A stretch of 64,000 nucleotides of DNA, taken from Eutrigla gurnardus. Taxonomy: Eukaryota; Chordata; Actinopteri; Perciformes; Triglidae. Location: positions 9,025,819 to 9,089,818 of the forward strand of contig OY741281.1 of assembly GCA_963514095.1 (NCBI GenBank), given 5' to 3'. Positions within the stretch are counted from its first letter, which is position 1. Each line of letters begins with the position of its first letter. The notes below the pieces were generated by a model, which had not been told where the DNA came from, did no database searches, and was given only the letters and a program-made list of their open reading frames with translations. This document shows, piece after piece, positions 1 to 12,194 of this stretch. The position numbers were made by a program, and so were the translations under genes.

Positions 1-632
1 AAATACATTTTTACACGTTCACAATGTTTTTAGGATCCAAACTCTTGGACAGCGAATTCAGAAAAAATACCTTCAAAATTTAAGACTTAGTAAAGTCATG
101 ATAATATTTTTTTAATACTTTTTAAGGGTCTTAATTTTCCCAAAATTGATTTATCACCTTTTAATACTTTTTAAGACACCGCGGATACCCTGTCAGAACT
201 ATAGAGCAAAAAAGCTTCTCACACGCAACTCAACACTCATTATGGGACATAACAATGCAGTTATCAACCAATAAACGTTTAGCTAAACTGACTTGTCAGG
301 GAGCTATTCTTGCAACCACATACTATGACATTTAAAACTCTCCCCACTAGCTGCTGTTTTCAGAAACCAGGGTGCTAGTCATCTGTTCCTTTCCAGGTCT
401 ATAAGTAATGCATGTTCCATAAAGGATGACATTTCGTTTTGAAGCCATGTTTAAAAAATGCCTTGCGCTGCTTTGTGAAATTCAAAGCACCATCTGCAAT
501 GATGTATGCATCTTTAAAAAAACAGTCTACATGGGGCATTTTAGATGATTTTCTGTCTGGCCATAATCTGACCGGGGACCTGTGAATGTACAGACTCCAA
601 ATCGTAGCATGGACATTCAAGTCCAAACCATA

Positions 633-666
633 TTTTAACAGCACAGATGTTTTAACAGCACAGATG
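633..666. repeat. Perfect 17-bp tandem duplication
   Basis: The 17-bp unit TTTTAACAGCACAGATG occurs twice back to back with no mismatch. The perfect identity suggests a recent local duplication, probably by replication slippage. No function is apparent. Confidence 0.9.
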
Positions 667-1361
667 TTGGCCAAAACATAAAGATGAGATCCACAATAAT
701 GAGAGCGTCATGAGCAATAATCGCAATCACTTAAGATTCAGAATGGATGACTTTATGATTTCAGCTTGACCCCCGTTTTCTATTTACTTTTCAGAATGAT
801 GACAAATTATTATGATTAAATCCTAAAGGATATCAACCAAACTCAGGCAACCTTATCCATTCTTTCAAAAATGTTTTCACTTCAAAACATTCTCGGTCTT
901 TTTACCTTTACTCCTCCTCTACATTCCACTTCTCCACTAGGTGACGACTGCCTTTTTTTGGGTTCAAGATAGAATCATATTCTGCAACAAACACGACTGA
1001 GCTTGGCTGCTCTGAGTTTCCTGATTCGAACACTCAATTACACTTTTTTTTCTTTCGCAAGGACACTTCATTTTTGACTTTCACTCATTTTTCCCTCTCT
1101 ATTTGTTACTGTCAATCAATTAGTCAGTCTGTCAGTCAGTCAGTCCGTCTCGTTCTACCTCTCACTCCTCCTCTCTCTCCTACACATACACACATTAATT
1201 TCGCTCAGGTACCCTTGGGCCGACTGTTGAGTCTGCCCATGAATTCAGTCGTGCTTTTGCTCTCTCCGGATCCAAAGGGAAACTTAATGAATAATGAACA
1301 GAGCGGTGAAAGGGGGCGGTGGGGGTGTAGGATGAGGCGATGGGCAGCACAAGAGCGAGAG

Positions 1362-1383
1362 TGAGAGAGAGAGAGAGAGAGAG
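1362..1383. repeat. (GA)n microsatellite
   Basis: This is an uninterrupted GA dinucleotide tract of about 11 units. It lies in a wider purine-rich segment (about 1300-1530) that contains many GAG and GGAGG runs on the plus strand. Confidence 0.95.
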
Positions 1384-2084
1384 GCCCTTCAGGACCAGGA
1401 CACGATGGAGAGATGGAGGGAGGGCAACTTGTTAGTGTTCACTCATCAATTAGGCCACAGAGGAGACATGAAGAGAATGGAGGATGATGCGTCATGAATG
1501 AGGGGAGGAGGTGCAGGGGGGGTGAAGGTCTTTAAACTATAGAGTGTGCTTGCTGAGGAGACAGATTAGACAGAAAAGATGAGTAGGCGAGCAATGGGAT
1601 GAGAGGTAAAAGGAAGTGGACACGGATGGGCAGGGGTCTCGGAGACGTCACAGGCCTCAGCACACTGCCTCCAGCTTCATCTATCATCCAGGCCTAGTTC
1701 TTCCTGCCAACACAACTGTGTCTCTGGTCCACATCCAGAGTTGGCAAACAGCTTCAAACATGCTCAAAAGTGGATGTGCTCAGTATATTTAACACAAAAA
1801 GTAATGTAGATTCTCCTTGAAACTGCATACCGGTATTGTCATTTCCAGCAACAACAACAACAAAAAAAAGAATCACACTTCCTGGTATTCAGTGATTGGT
1901 AAGTGGTAGATGGACATGTTCCAGTCTGGGTTGGAATAGCTTCTCAGACCACATTCACAACCAGAACAAAAATTGTTTGCAAAGAATATCGACCTCTCTG
2001 AAGATACATTTAATGTTTCATCAGCCTCATATCACACATTTTTCATATCATAGAAACACACAATTACACGTGAAAGTGAAACAA

Positions 2085-2345
2085 TTAATGTAATAACACA
2101 ACAACATAAGGAAACGTAATGCAACAACAAAACCTAACAACATAACCTTACAAACATAACCTAACAAACATAACCTAACGTAACCTAACTACGTAACGGA
2201 ACAATGTAATGTAACAACATAACTGTAAATAACAACTAACCCTTAGTGTAGTTTCTTACATAACGTAAGCATAAACTCAATGTTTATTTGAGATACTTTC
2301 ACAGGGGACACTAACAGCAGTCTCCTGGGTGAAAGTCCTGTGTTT
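2085..2345 (+). repeat. Dispersed repeat copy 1 with AACAT/AACCTA-rich body
   Basis: The first part (2085-2240) is a degenerate A-rich array of AACAT, AACCTA and ACGTAA words. The second part ends with TCTCCTGGGTGAAAGTCCTG at 2321-2340. That 20-mer recurs exactly at about 17796-17815, and a diverged relative lies near 48250-48290. The shared ending, and the CGTAAGCATAA and TTTCACA words before it, suggest an old interspersed repeat family. I could not find terminal inverted repeats or a coding relic, so the class is unknown. Confidence 0.55.
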
Positions 2346-2919
2346 GTTTGACACATCTACCCTTCCCAACCATCCTTAATTAACTTTCTTGCTTGATAAT
2401 ATATGGGTAACTAATAATAACGGTTGCTGCAAAAAACTTCCACATATTCATGGTTAAAAGAAATGTGAAATTTTCAGGGTTTGATAAAGAGAAGATTAGT
2501 TTTAATTCCGGTGCAAGCACTCAGATACATCAGAAAATATAGTAAAATATTTGGCAGGATGAGCAGTGTTGGGGTGACTGATAAGGCAAGCTGTATGCTC
2601 TCTGTCTGGGAAGTCTCAATCAGTATTCTGCCAGCCAGTGTGCAAGAGTTTTGATTGGTTCACATATTTGAACATTTCTTGCCTGTGGTAACCTGCACAC
2701 AACTGAGGCATTGACTGATTATTTCAAAAGAAAGCTATCCAAATGCCAAGAATCTCACATTAATGTACAAGGCCACAGCTCCTTCCTGAATTGTATATCA
2801 ATGACAGCTTTGACAATGCAAAATGTATTTGTCACAGCAGAAGCATCCCATAAATGTAAATCGCTGACATACTTTGTGCATCAACTTCCTGTCGATTACC
2901 TGACACCATCAACTTAGAA

Positions 2920-3305
2920 ACTTCCACATTCTTTTGCATCTTTACTTTGCTGGAACGGCATTTCATTTCGGTCTGGGTTTAATGCTGTTAGGTTTAAACC
3001 TAGTGTATGAAGTTCAAAATGATGGGTGGGAAATAGTAGTAAATAATTGAATGATTGAACGGTGTATTGATGGTTTATTGAGGGCCAGAGGAGCCTTCTT
3101 GCACGTACAGTATATGAGTGTGAAGCTCTGTAAACATAAATGCCTCTCCCTAATGACAGGCTGCACACGGGTTACTCAGGTATCGATCCAAAGGGTCATT
3201 TCTCTGCATGATGTCTATTTCCTTGACTTGTTTTTAATGACAGGTCAGTGGATCACTTTGCCAGGGGGGCCTAATTGCTGACGAGCCTTTTTAATGATAC
3301 ACCGA
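2920..3305. promoter_or_regulatory. Candidate conserved non-coding element
   Basis: No coding frame is evident. The stretch has balanced composition and carries several homeodomain-type core words (CTAATGACAG, TTTTAATGACAGG, TTTTTAATGATAC) within about 150 bases (3145-3300), plus CTAATTGC. Clusters like this are typical of vertebrate developmental enhancers. This is inference from texture only. No conservation data were available, and chance clustering is possible. Confidence 0.25.
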
Positions 3306-4737
3306 GATCACAATGTTCTCTCTGGGCACATTTGCAAGCATTTGAAAGGACATTGCTGTGTAGAGAATAGCCTATGTTTTTTTTTTCCGTTTTTTTTTTT
3401 TTTAATGGTGCAAGCCGCTTCTGTGGACCCTCAATATAGAAGAGATATTTGGTCAATTAATCACAGCTAAGCAGAACTGAGGGATTACGCACTTGAGTGA
3501 ATCTCATTTCAAGCTGCTGGTTCGGGTGGGTGTGTGCACGGGAACGGCGGTGGACGCAGACAAATGGTGGAGGCAGCGGGCTCTGCTGGAGCTGGGAGAC
3601 ACATATCAGCAGGGTCGGACTGGGAATTTGTTTGCCTCCCACAACACCTCTAATTTATATGTGGCTGACGAGCATCAAGGTTACACCGCACCACAGTATT
3701 AAAAATCCATAAAGTACTCTTCACCCCCCAGTGCAGAATACTGTGAGTACGGTTACCCACAAGCACTTACCCCAGCCAAAACAAATTGCTGCTCGGGAAT
3801 CAAAGAAATAGTTGTTTTTTTTGCTGCCGACTCACAGTATTGTATCCTCGTTAAAGTGCAAAAAAGACTTGCAGAAGAATATGCAGCCTCTCAAAGGGAG
3901 GTAATCTCTAATGCACGGAGGTTTATGCAGTTCGATATGAACATTGAGTATTTCTACACCAAAGACGTTTTGAATATTCAACTTTGACTGGAAAAAAAAT
4001 CTGAATAAATTCTAAACTCTGATAAATTATGAATTCACAAGATGTGATTTGCAATACAAACATAGGCACTGCCTGGTGGGAAGGAGGGGGTGAATATCAA
4101 GAGTCAAACTGTTTTACCCAGGGGGAAGTCTGCATTCAGCTTATTTACATCCGGGTCATACGCTAACAAATGAATGAAAGCAAGTGCAAATCGTATCTGA
4201 CACAAAATAATAGCTGCATAATTGGAAATATGACAAGTGGAACAACTTACCAAAATAATCAATCCTATGACAGGGCAGAGTCATTGACTTTCAAAAGCAC
4301 GTTTCTTTCGCACTCATGTTTCGAGGGACACCATGTGACTCGGCTCTGACTGATGACTCAACACAGGAAATGGCGTGAGCAGGGAGACGCTGTCAAGAGT
4401 TAGAACTCCTAATTGGCCGAGTGCACTATGACTGAATGATGGAGCTCCTGCTAATGATAACATTAAAGAAGTGGGTCAAGACATTTAATTCCTTTTTTAG
4501 GAAAAGTACTCTCTAAAAGTAGAGTGCAGATTTCCACCAGGTGCTTCCGCAGTGACCACTGCAGTAATGTTTGATTAAAAGAATAAACCACATTTGTCTA
4601 GACAGTTTTCCACTTGCCCGTCTCCAGCCACAGATACACTCTCCCTTGAATAAATCTGCGCCGACTGCATGCAGCTTAACTGCAGTTCACTGTGTAACAC
4701 TTCATGTTGACAATTTAACGCCTTCTCTGAACACTCA
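3306..4737. other. Non-coding stretch with poly-T tract
   Basis: A broken poly-T tract lies at about 3379-3403. The rest is unique-looking AT-rich DNA. The open frames near 3500-3700 are short, overlap each other in several frames and resemble no family I know. No gene is seen. Confidence 0.6.
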
Positions 4738-5690
4738 GGGCCCTAGTTTCGTAGACCAGGCGCAGTCAGCTCTCAGCGCACCTGTGCCGCGCCGACGGGG
4801 TGTGTCCGCCTGGACTTTGCAAGTTTCGTGCACCGCGCAGGCTCGCGCAGGCACACCTCCCGTCTCGCCCACCGGCGCAAGTGGGAAAGAGGGAGGAGAA
4901 GAAGGCGTGAGTGGGAGACGAGGAGGAGACGAGGCGTGGACTGGGATTAATACAGCCGATTCAGATCTTCACCAATCAAATGAGCTCCTCTCCTCACCTT
5001 TAATGCGTTAGGGGAGGTTCAGTGCAAGTTCCGTCACTTGACAACCCGATGACAGAAGCAGCGCCGCCGCTCCCACCACGCGCATCACGCGCTGTGTGTG
5101 CATATCATAATAATAACAATGCCGATATTATAAAAAACAGGAGAGAGAGAGGGAGATGTTTTGGTCCGAGAGGCTGAGTTTCCGTTACACGTGCCATCCA
5201 CCTTTGATCTGACGTCAGATGTGACGGGACAATCTATATAGATATAAATTCACGTGTTGATTCAATTAGTTGCATTAAATAGTGTTTGTTGTGATTATTT
5301 ATTGCATTTAAATGTGCCTGGAACTGTGGAAAGCTGCCTGTGAGGTCTCGGTGACGTGTACGCACTGCGCGCCGTCAGCCAAACTTCCACTCCGCCAGCT
5401 GTGATTCGCATTGAAAGAATGGACTTTATTTGCGCCTTGCGCCGAGAGTAGACCAGGTTGGAGCTGGCGAGCTTTCAGCGCAGTCTCGGCGAGGCTTTTT
5501 GCCACGAAACTTCCGCTACGCCAAGCTGAATCTGTGACCCTCCCCCTGCTGCGCCGCCACACCCATCTTGGCGCAGGCGATCCACCAAACTGACAAACTG
5601 ACCGTGCGCAAGGCTGCGCGGGTCGAAACTTGCATTACGCCGGCTCTGCCACCCTGCGCCGCCCTGCGCTGCGCCACGAAACTAGGGCCC
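4738..5690 (+). mobile_element. Full-length 953-bp TIR element, family A copy 1 (Harbinger-like MITE?)
   Basis: The element begins GGGCCCTAGTTTCGTAGAC and ends CACGAAACTAGGGCCC, so the outer 15 bp or so are inverted repeats. It is flanked on both sides by the trinucleotide TCA (4735-4737 and 5691-5693), a 3-bp target duplication. No transposase frame is present, and the 146-codon frame at 4571-5011 crosses the left end by chance. The body is GC-rich at both ends and AT-rich in the middle. Motifs related to the terminal CGAAACT word recur inside it (for example GCCACGAAACTTCCGCT near 5499 and GTCGAAACTTGCATT near 5622). Three-base duplications and GC-rich tips fit PIF/Harbinger non-autonomous elements, but this class call is inference. 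Four related partial copies lie at 12894, 57795, 61585 and 61831. Confidence 0.85.
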
Positions 5691-5693
5691 TCA

Positions 5694-7938
5694 GTCCTGC
5701 TGTGTGTTTAGCCCATTAGCTGTTAGCCCTCTTAGCCACTCCTGGCTGATTACATCGAACTAGCCTTCCTCCGACCAACATTCAAAGACGAGTTCCATTG
5801 AAGCCAATGCTCATCCATCCATCCATACATATGTTCATACATGCAATTGTCTTAGATCACTTGCAACCCCTAACATTTTACGATATATGGTGCACAGTGA
5901 AATGAGATAATTTTTTCTCAGGATCTCGGTTCTAACACACAACATAATACACCTAAACTGTACAACAAGCTATTCCACCTAAGACATTTGACATTGACAG
6001 TGTGGTACAGGTTGGTGACTTTTTGAGTACCGTTTTATCACGAACAAATTTGCATTGTTTTTATACTCGAGGGGCAGCAGCGACTTTAAATAGCTTGTGT
6101 TGTTCCAACCAACATTCCAATATCCAAAGATATTGGATTTATAAGGAGATATAACGGATAAATAAGGGACACCCTCACATTGCCACTTTCACAAAGGTTG
6201 GAATTGCCACAAATTTAGCATTTTTGCTTCATAAATGGCTTAAATGAATAATAAAAAAAACTATAGTGGACAGTCTTCATTCCTAGAGCACCTAGATATA
6301 TGCATCACATTAAATATAGACATTGTGCATTTACAAAGTGTGATTTTTCAGTCGCACTGTGAGATACATATGTATATAGTATATAGAGAAGATAAGGGGA
6401 GACCTGACTATTTACAATGTCCTTGAACACTTCTATTATACGCAATAATACATTGGGCTCCAGCACACTAATTACCATCAGACCTGAAGGCTTAACTGCC
6501 TGTTCTCTCTGTAGGGATACCATTATCTTAACTTCAGAAATACTATGACAACCTTGGTGACATTCTTTGAGGTTTGAAAGAGAAGCAAATATTGCTGGAA
6601 TGTTGTATTTGTTCTCTTTTCCCCTGTTTACCTCCTCCAGAGGGAAAACTCTGGCCAATCAGCAGAGACTTTGTAACATAGCAACATGTGAAGACATCTC
6701 CAATGACTGTCGGGGCTGCACAGATATGAATGGGAAAAGAGACTGTGTTCACATTTACAGTACATCAAAACTGTATTTACATTCACATACAGCATTAACA
6801 CAACACGAGAGTCTTTTATCCCGCTTCTCTTCAACTTTATTTGATTGTACTTTTTATTAAATACATGAAAATGATGGTCAAAACTAAATGGACACTACCT
6901 ACATATATTTTTTTCAAGTTTTTTGTTTAGAATTGGGGTTGTTTATCATTTGGGCTTGGTCCCTTAACTAAAGGCAAAGTTATAATAATGATAATAATAA
7001 TACAATAATATAACATACAGCATAAAATAATACAATGCAATATTTAATACACTTTCACTTAAGTAGAATTTAAAATTCTGGACTTTATAAAGTATTTTTC
7101 CAATCACAGAATGTGTTTCCCCTGAGTAAAGAAAGTAAATAATCCTTCCTGCACAAAACCTATAATTGTAATTGCTTTTCTGTCTCTTCCCTAGTTGATA
7201 AGTCACATTGTTCTCTTTGTAACATGCCATTCCGAACCCCAACCCATTGATATTTTTGGGGAAAAACACACCCGTTGCAGTTATGGTTTCTGTCAAACAA
7301 GACTGAAATGTAGCTGAGAATGAATTATTTAACATCTCACATGGTGAGGTATACACCATTAGACAAGAACTGTCATGTGAAGCGTGCTTGGAATGACTTG
7401 ATGTCTTGCAGCCGTGCTTACATGAGAGTGAATGACGGCACGTTTGCAATCCGACTTACAAAATCATGACGATATGTCACAAAGTATACGTTTTTTTGGG
7501 ATCACGTTGGAAAATCTCCACCACTGTGTGCTCCTGCCTCTGGCAAGGCCCCGAGGAGCTCTGTCCTCCCATGCATAGAGATCTCATTTATAGACCCACA
7601 GTAAGCAATCAGGGCTGGCTCAAATAGTTTTATTTCCCACTGAGACGCTCGGCATGTGGAAAAACTGACACTCACTTGTAAAAGAAAAATAAATACAATT
7701 CCGGAAACTGCCTCACAGTGTTACCATTAAGTTAGAATTGTGTGAACTACTGTAAATGTAAAAAAAAAACTAAATAACGAAAAAGCACTTCTATGTTCTA
7801 ACCTAGCACTTTGATCATAGTACTGTTGTTCTTAAGGTAAACTTGCTGAACAGCTACTTTACTCAGAGAAGGACATGACACTTACTTTATTGGCAATGAT
7901 ATGTCGGGGGTTTCTTTCTTTTGACAAATGTACTTATT
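5694..7938. other. Non-coding stretch, no gene seen
   Basis: This is AT-rich sequence with short CATCC units near 5812-5826. The 161-codon minus-strand frame at 6964-7449 starts in Cys/His/Ser-rich sequence and ends in a Tyr-rich run that comes from a TAATAATAA-type low-complexity tract (about 6981-7010). I regard it as a chance frame. Nothing else is recognised. Confidence 0.6.
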
Positions 7939-7988
7939 GTAAGTTGCTTTGGACAAAAGCGTCTGCTAAATGCCCTAAATGTAAATGT
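7939..7988 (+). mobile_element. Teleost SINE-type 3' tail fragment
   Basis: The segment reads GTAAGTTGCTTTGGACAAAA followed by GCGTCTGCTAAATG and then TAAATGTAAATG. It closely matches the tail (GTAAGTCGCTTTGGATAAAA, GCGTCTGCTAAATG) that ends very many interspersed repeats in teleost genomes. I do not see the 5' tRNA-like head, so this is a truncated copy. The family name is not certain. Confidence 0.75.
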
Positions 7989-10470
7989 TTCCCTCTCAGA
8001 AAATCCTAGTGGTGAGCTTAAATAATACAATTTGGACAATGAGCTAATTTCATGATAAATATTATTGATGTACAGATGTATGGGTTTCCTCACACTTCAT
8101 CAAATAATATATAGATACATGCATCAACAGATGTTTTACAGCATATATTTTAAAACCTAAATAGCCTCTGGATTGGAACTCCTATATATTTTACATAAAG
8201 ACTGACAGATAACTGCTTTCCACTCCAAATAAACATGTATTTTTATTTTGTCATATTACTGTGCAGTACAAGTGACGACTTTATGCTCATAAGGAGATGA
8301 GGCGCACTTAGCAGGATAAAAAGGCTTACACCTCCATCATCTAAAATATTGTGGGAAGTGCGGTTTTTTTTAGGTTTTAGTCGTCTTCACACAGAATCTA
8401 ATTTGTGCTACTACAGCACTGTTGACATGGTGCTGCAGTTCTTTGGTGAATGATGGAATTGGACAAACCTCTTTTTTTTTACAGTTTCCCCGAGAAGTTC
8501 CAGTCCCAGCCAACAGCAACACAACCCCATTGGCCTTTGAAATGATCCACCTCAGTCCAATTAATCCCTTTGTGGAGTAAGTAAGAAAGCGTATTGGTAG
8601 TTTGTCATCGCAGACAGCTCCAAGTAGAAATAAAATGCCTGCCTACATTTAAATACTATTAATAATTGTATGTTTGTTTGTTATTGTCATTTCATGGCTG
8701 CTGGTGACTCACTTTGCCCTTTGAATCATTGATGTGATCAATACTGGGTCTGAAGCACTGCAGCAGCGGATGAAATCCAAGTCGGAACTTTAATATCAGG
8801 GCAGGCACTGAGACCACAAGGCATTGAATCATCCATAATAATAGCTGGGTGAGAGACTGCATGGCGGATGATGGTCAAGACGTGATGCATTAGGAAGGAT
8901 GCAGCAGAAGTTAGGGCTCGAAACATGGACTCATTTCATGTTAATAGTGGATTTATATGACTAAGTGACTCCACATTGTTGAAATGCACATGCAAGAGAG
9001 GCCACACATTCATGTTCTTCTATAACAAAAAGAAGCACCGGGGAACTGCTGGCCCACAAAGGTGGAACAGAGCATGTCTGACAAATGAACATAAAAAAAC
9101 GGGTCTGCTGAAGAGGGTTGTGCATGAGGATTGAAATCTGACATCTTAATCATGAACTTGAAGAGATGAAAGTGATACATTTAGAGAAAATATAATACTT
9201 TCACACAATTCTGCCAAGGTTAAACATTGTACTAGGAAGATGGAGTTTTACACCGACTGCACAATGTCAATGTGTTATATTTTATTGTGTTTTCAGCTTC
9301 ATTGAGACTAACATCTCTTTGCCCAGAGAGACTTGCGAACAAGAAACATCCACAAGAGCACAATCAGCAAAACAGAAAAACCAACTGCACAATAAACAGG
9401 AATTAAACTGTGTGCTGGTACACAGCGTGAACAGCGTGTCCTATATTGTCCTCAAAGTTATGTAATTTGTGTTGAATTTAAATTTAAATGCCTGGGAATG
9501 TTGGACAGATTTGGATTAAATGCATATGGAATATTGCTTGGATAATTTGTTCATGTAAAGTTCAGTTGAAAGGCGATTTCAAGAGTATCCTGTTTCTGTA
9601 TCCTGAAGTATACCCAACGGAAACGGGACAGGCAGACAGGATGTAATGTTGGGAGCTATTCGATTTGATCGGTCAAAAGATAAGCTCACAACCTCTTCAA
9701 CCTCTGTGCCACTAAAAGTTGCATATTGATTGATGGTTGGATGTCATGACATTATTGGTTGAAATTGGCTGGTACTAGCTCTTGTAAGCATGGGTCATAT
9801 TTTGTTTTCCAGGAAGAAAAAATATTGGATTTTGATTTTAAAATACAAAGAAATTAGACGGTTATAATTGTACAATATGGCCAGCGATGTGATCTAAAAG
9901 GGTTAAAGGATTGACTTTTATGGCATTTCAGTGAGGACAGTCAAGACAGTCCCACGTATAAAAGGAGCAGTGTGTGGGACTGAGTAAAATTTAGTAGTGA
10001 GGTTTCAGATTGTGACCAACTGGATACCCTTTCCTTGACCCCTCCCTTTCCAAGTGTGTAGAGAACTAGGAGCCAAACGCGGAAGTACAGCCAAAAAACA
10101 TGGCAGTGCAACATGGTGGAATATATTGACAATATAGCAAAGACTCAGAGAAGTGTATGATTGTCCATGAGTAGTTTGACAAGTATCTGTGGAACGCTTT
10201 CATTATTTTTAGTATAACGCACAGTAGCACAACTCATAATATATTTTAGTAATATCTTTTTTAAAAGACATTTTGCACTTAGGGACTGCAGGTTTAAAAT
10301 ATGATGCTGCCACTTACAATAAGATGCCACGTCTAAGTCTATAAATGTTATGATTCCAATATTCTTAGTAAATATGCCTCTATGGACACTGTTTATTTGG
10401 AGAATCCGTTAGAGGCTGTATGTCTGGATTCAGATTAGAGTCTGCTTGATTCAAAGGGCGTCATGATGAT
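7989..10470. other. Non-coding stretch, no gene seen
   Basis: This is unique-looking AT-rich DNA with poly-T runs near 8365 and 8471. All open frames are short and unrecognised. No repeat family was identified by eye. Confidence 0.55.
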
Positions 10471-10550
10471 CTAAGACGCATCGAATCCATTGTTGCACCA
10501 ATCTTTCTTGTTGGACCTCTTCTTCCTCTTCTTTCTATTGTGCTTCTTAA
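10471..10550 (-). CDS. Possible short terminal coding exon, Lys/Arg-rich C-terminus
   Basis: Read on the minus strand, a pyrimidine-rich tract ending TTTATTTTATAG (about 10551-10562) looks like a splice acceptor. It is followed by 2 bases and then 25 sense codons and a TAG stop. The peptide opens with a dense basic cluster (KKHNRKKRKKRSNKKD) and ends WCNNGFDAS. An AATAAA signal on the same strand (TTTATT at 10392-10397 on the plus strand) lies about 75 bases after the stop, which is a plausible 3' UTR layout. I do not recognise the protein, and no upstream exon was identified. The frame is short, so chance remains a real alternative. An A/G-rich low-complexity tract could give the same basic residues. 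Confidence 0.25.
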
Positions 10551-10562
10551 CTATAAAATAAA

Positions 10563-12161
10563 GGAAAATATTCTCAATATAATAATACAACATAATAACT
10601 TGTTGGTATTGTAAGCATTGGTTTAAAACACACCACATTCAAGATTTTATGCCAGAAGATAAAATGTCACCCTACATCTTTCAGACTTTCAGTTGGGAGG
10701 ACAAAATAATCTTCAGGGACCTATATGAGCAAAAGGTCCAGTAATATTTATAGATGGATTTACGGATGGTTGAAAGTCATGGGTCAAAAGGTTTCACTCT
10801 CTGGCAGACAGTGTTTGCCACAGGCTCTGTCTACAGATCAGCTTTACTGGGCTATACTATTTTAACCCTTAACCCTACTTAATGGATATAAAAACTCAGT
10901 GAATTAGATGTTATACTGCAACTAAAGTTATAGAACATGTTATCCTGTTCATGAAACATGGTTTAACTCCAAAGACAAACTACAAAATGGAAATTTATTT
11001 GGAAAGGATGTCACATGTCCAGCACTTATTATTCAGCAGCATGGCAATTATTACAACAAAACATAATTTACTACATTTTAGATGGGAGGGCATGCAGAGA
11101 AAAGTACTTTCTCATGTTGCTTTTAAAAATAGGATACTTCAAAAAGGACATGGCAAATAAGCACTCTGAAGCTTTAAGTGGATGTTGTGTACTATGGCGA
11201 AACGAAGGTGATATTTAGTGACAGCTAAATTTGCAAAATCTTCTTAGAATCGCATGAATACAGGGGGATTGTTACATCCAGGACACCAATTAGAATAATT
11301 TCCTTTTACAGCTGAAGTCCCAGTCAGCCTTTGTCTCAGCTTGTGTCCCGCACAAAGCAGAAAACCAATATGAACGCTGATAGGCCCGAGGATCATATTT
11401 CAGTATCTTTCACACCCTCTCAGATGGTTAAACACAGTTAGTTCACTGGCATGGATTCAAGTTACATTTTAGCAGTCGCTTTAAGAGCTTCTCTCATTAT
11501 GCTGAGTCAACACGGTTTGATCAAATGCAAAGTGACAAGCGTAGTTTCTACAGTGACACCATCTAAATGTCTGAAAGGGATTTCGCGGCAGACTAGACGA
11601 GCAGGAAGGCGCCCCAAAGCCTGAACCATGCTGTTTGGTGGAAATTGACACTGTCAGATGTCATTCACATTTAGAGGAGACAATGTCGAGACACCTGCGT
11701 CACTCAAATCCTGGACTAGGGCCGCCGACAGGAAGTGGTGACAGAATGTTAGCATACAGGATTTCACACTCTTATTCCTTTCAGCAGGCGACAGCTTTAG
11801 TTGGACAAACACTATCAAAGGTTACAGGAGGAATGTTGGACTGAAGCCAAATGGAAAAAAAAACAGGAAGAAGAAAAGTAACTAACTGAAAAACCTAAGT
11901 TTGCTGTTTGACCCCATGGTCAAGGTCATGATAGAAAAAAGAAGAAATAAAGACATATTCTAATTAATGGTTATGAGGCTTTTATTTCTTTAGCTTTCTT
12001 CCAGGGTCTGCTGGGACAGAATCCAGCAAACCCATGACCCTCATCAGAAATAAGCAGCAAGGAAGTGGGACATACTGAAAACAAAGGGTTTGGCCCACAC
12101 AATCGAGGCTCATTACCAGCTGTGACAGCATGTGGCTGGTAGTGTTTTCACATTGTAAGGC
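10563..12161. other. Non-coding stretch, no gene seen
   Basis: There is no recognisable gene or repeat. The open frames at 10951-11218 and 11635-11844 are under 70 codons and show no known domain. Confidence 0.55.
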
Positions 12162-12187
12162 TGTGTGTGTGTGTGTGTGTGTGTGTG
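12162..12187. repeat. (TG)n microsatellite
   Basis: This is a perfect TG dinucleotide tract of about 13 units, directly beside the left end of the Harbinger fragment. Confidence 0.95.
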
Positions 12188-12194
12188 ATCACTG

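Larger units (their letters stand above)
1..2084. other. Non-coding stretch, no gene seen
   Basis: This stretch is AT-rich and I recognise no protein or RNA gene in it. The longest open frames are under 100 codons and have no recognisable domain. It holds a short AGTC-type simple repeat around 1110-1150, a (GA)n tract and a small 17-bp duplication, the last two listed separately. Confidence 0.6.

Noticed and set aside
4571..5011. 146-codon plus-strand frame
   Set aside because: It crosses the left boundary of a TIR element and encodes GC-rich low-complexity sequence. It is not preserved in other copies.
6964..7449. 161-codon minus-strand frame
   Set aside because: The C-terminal Tyr-rich run is simple ATA/ATT repeat, and no homology is recognised.
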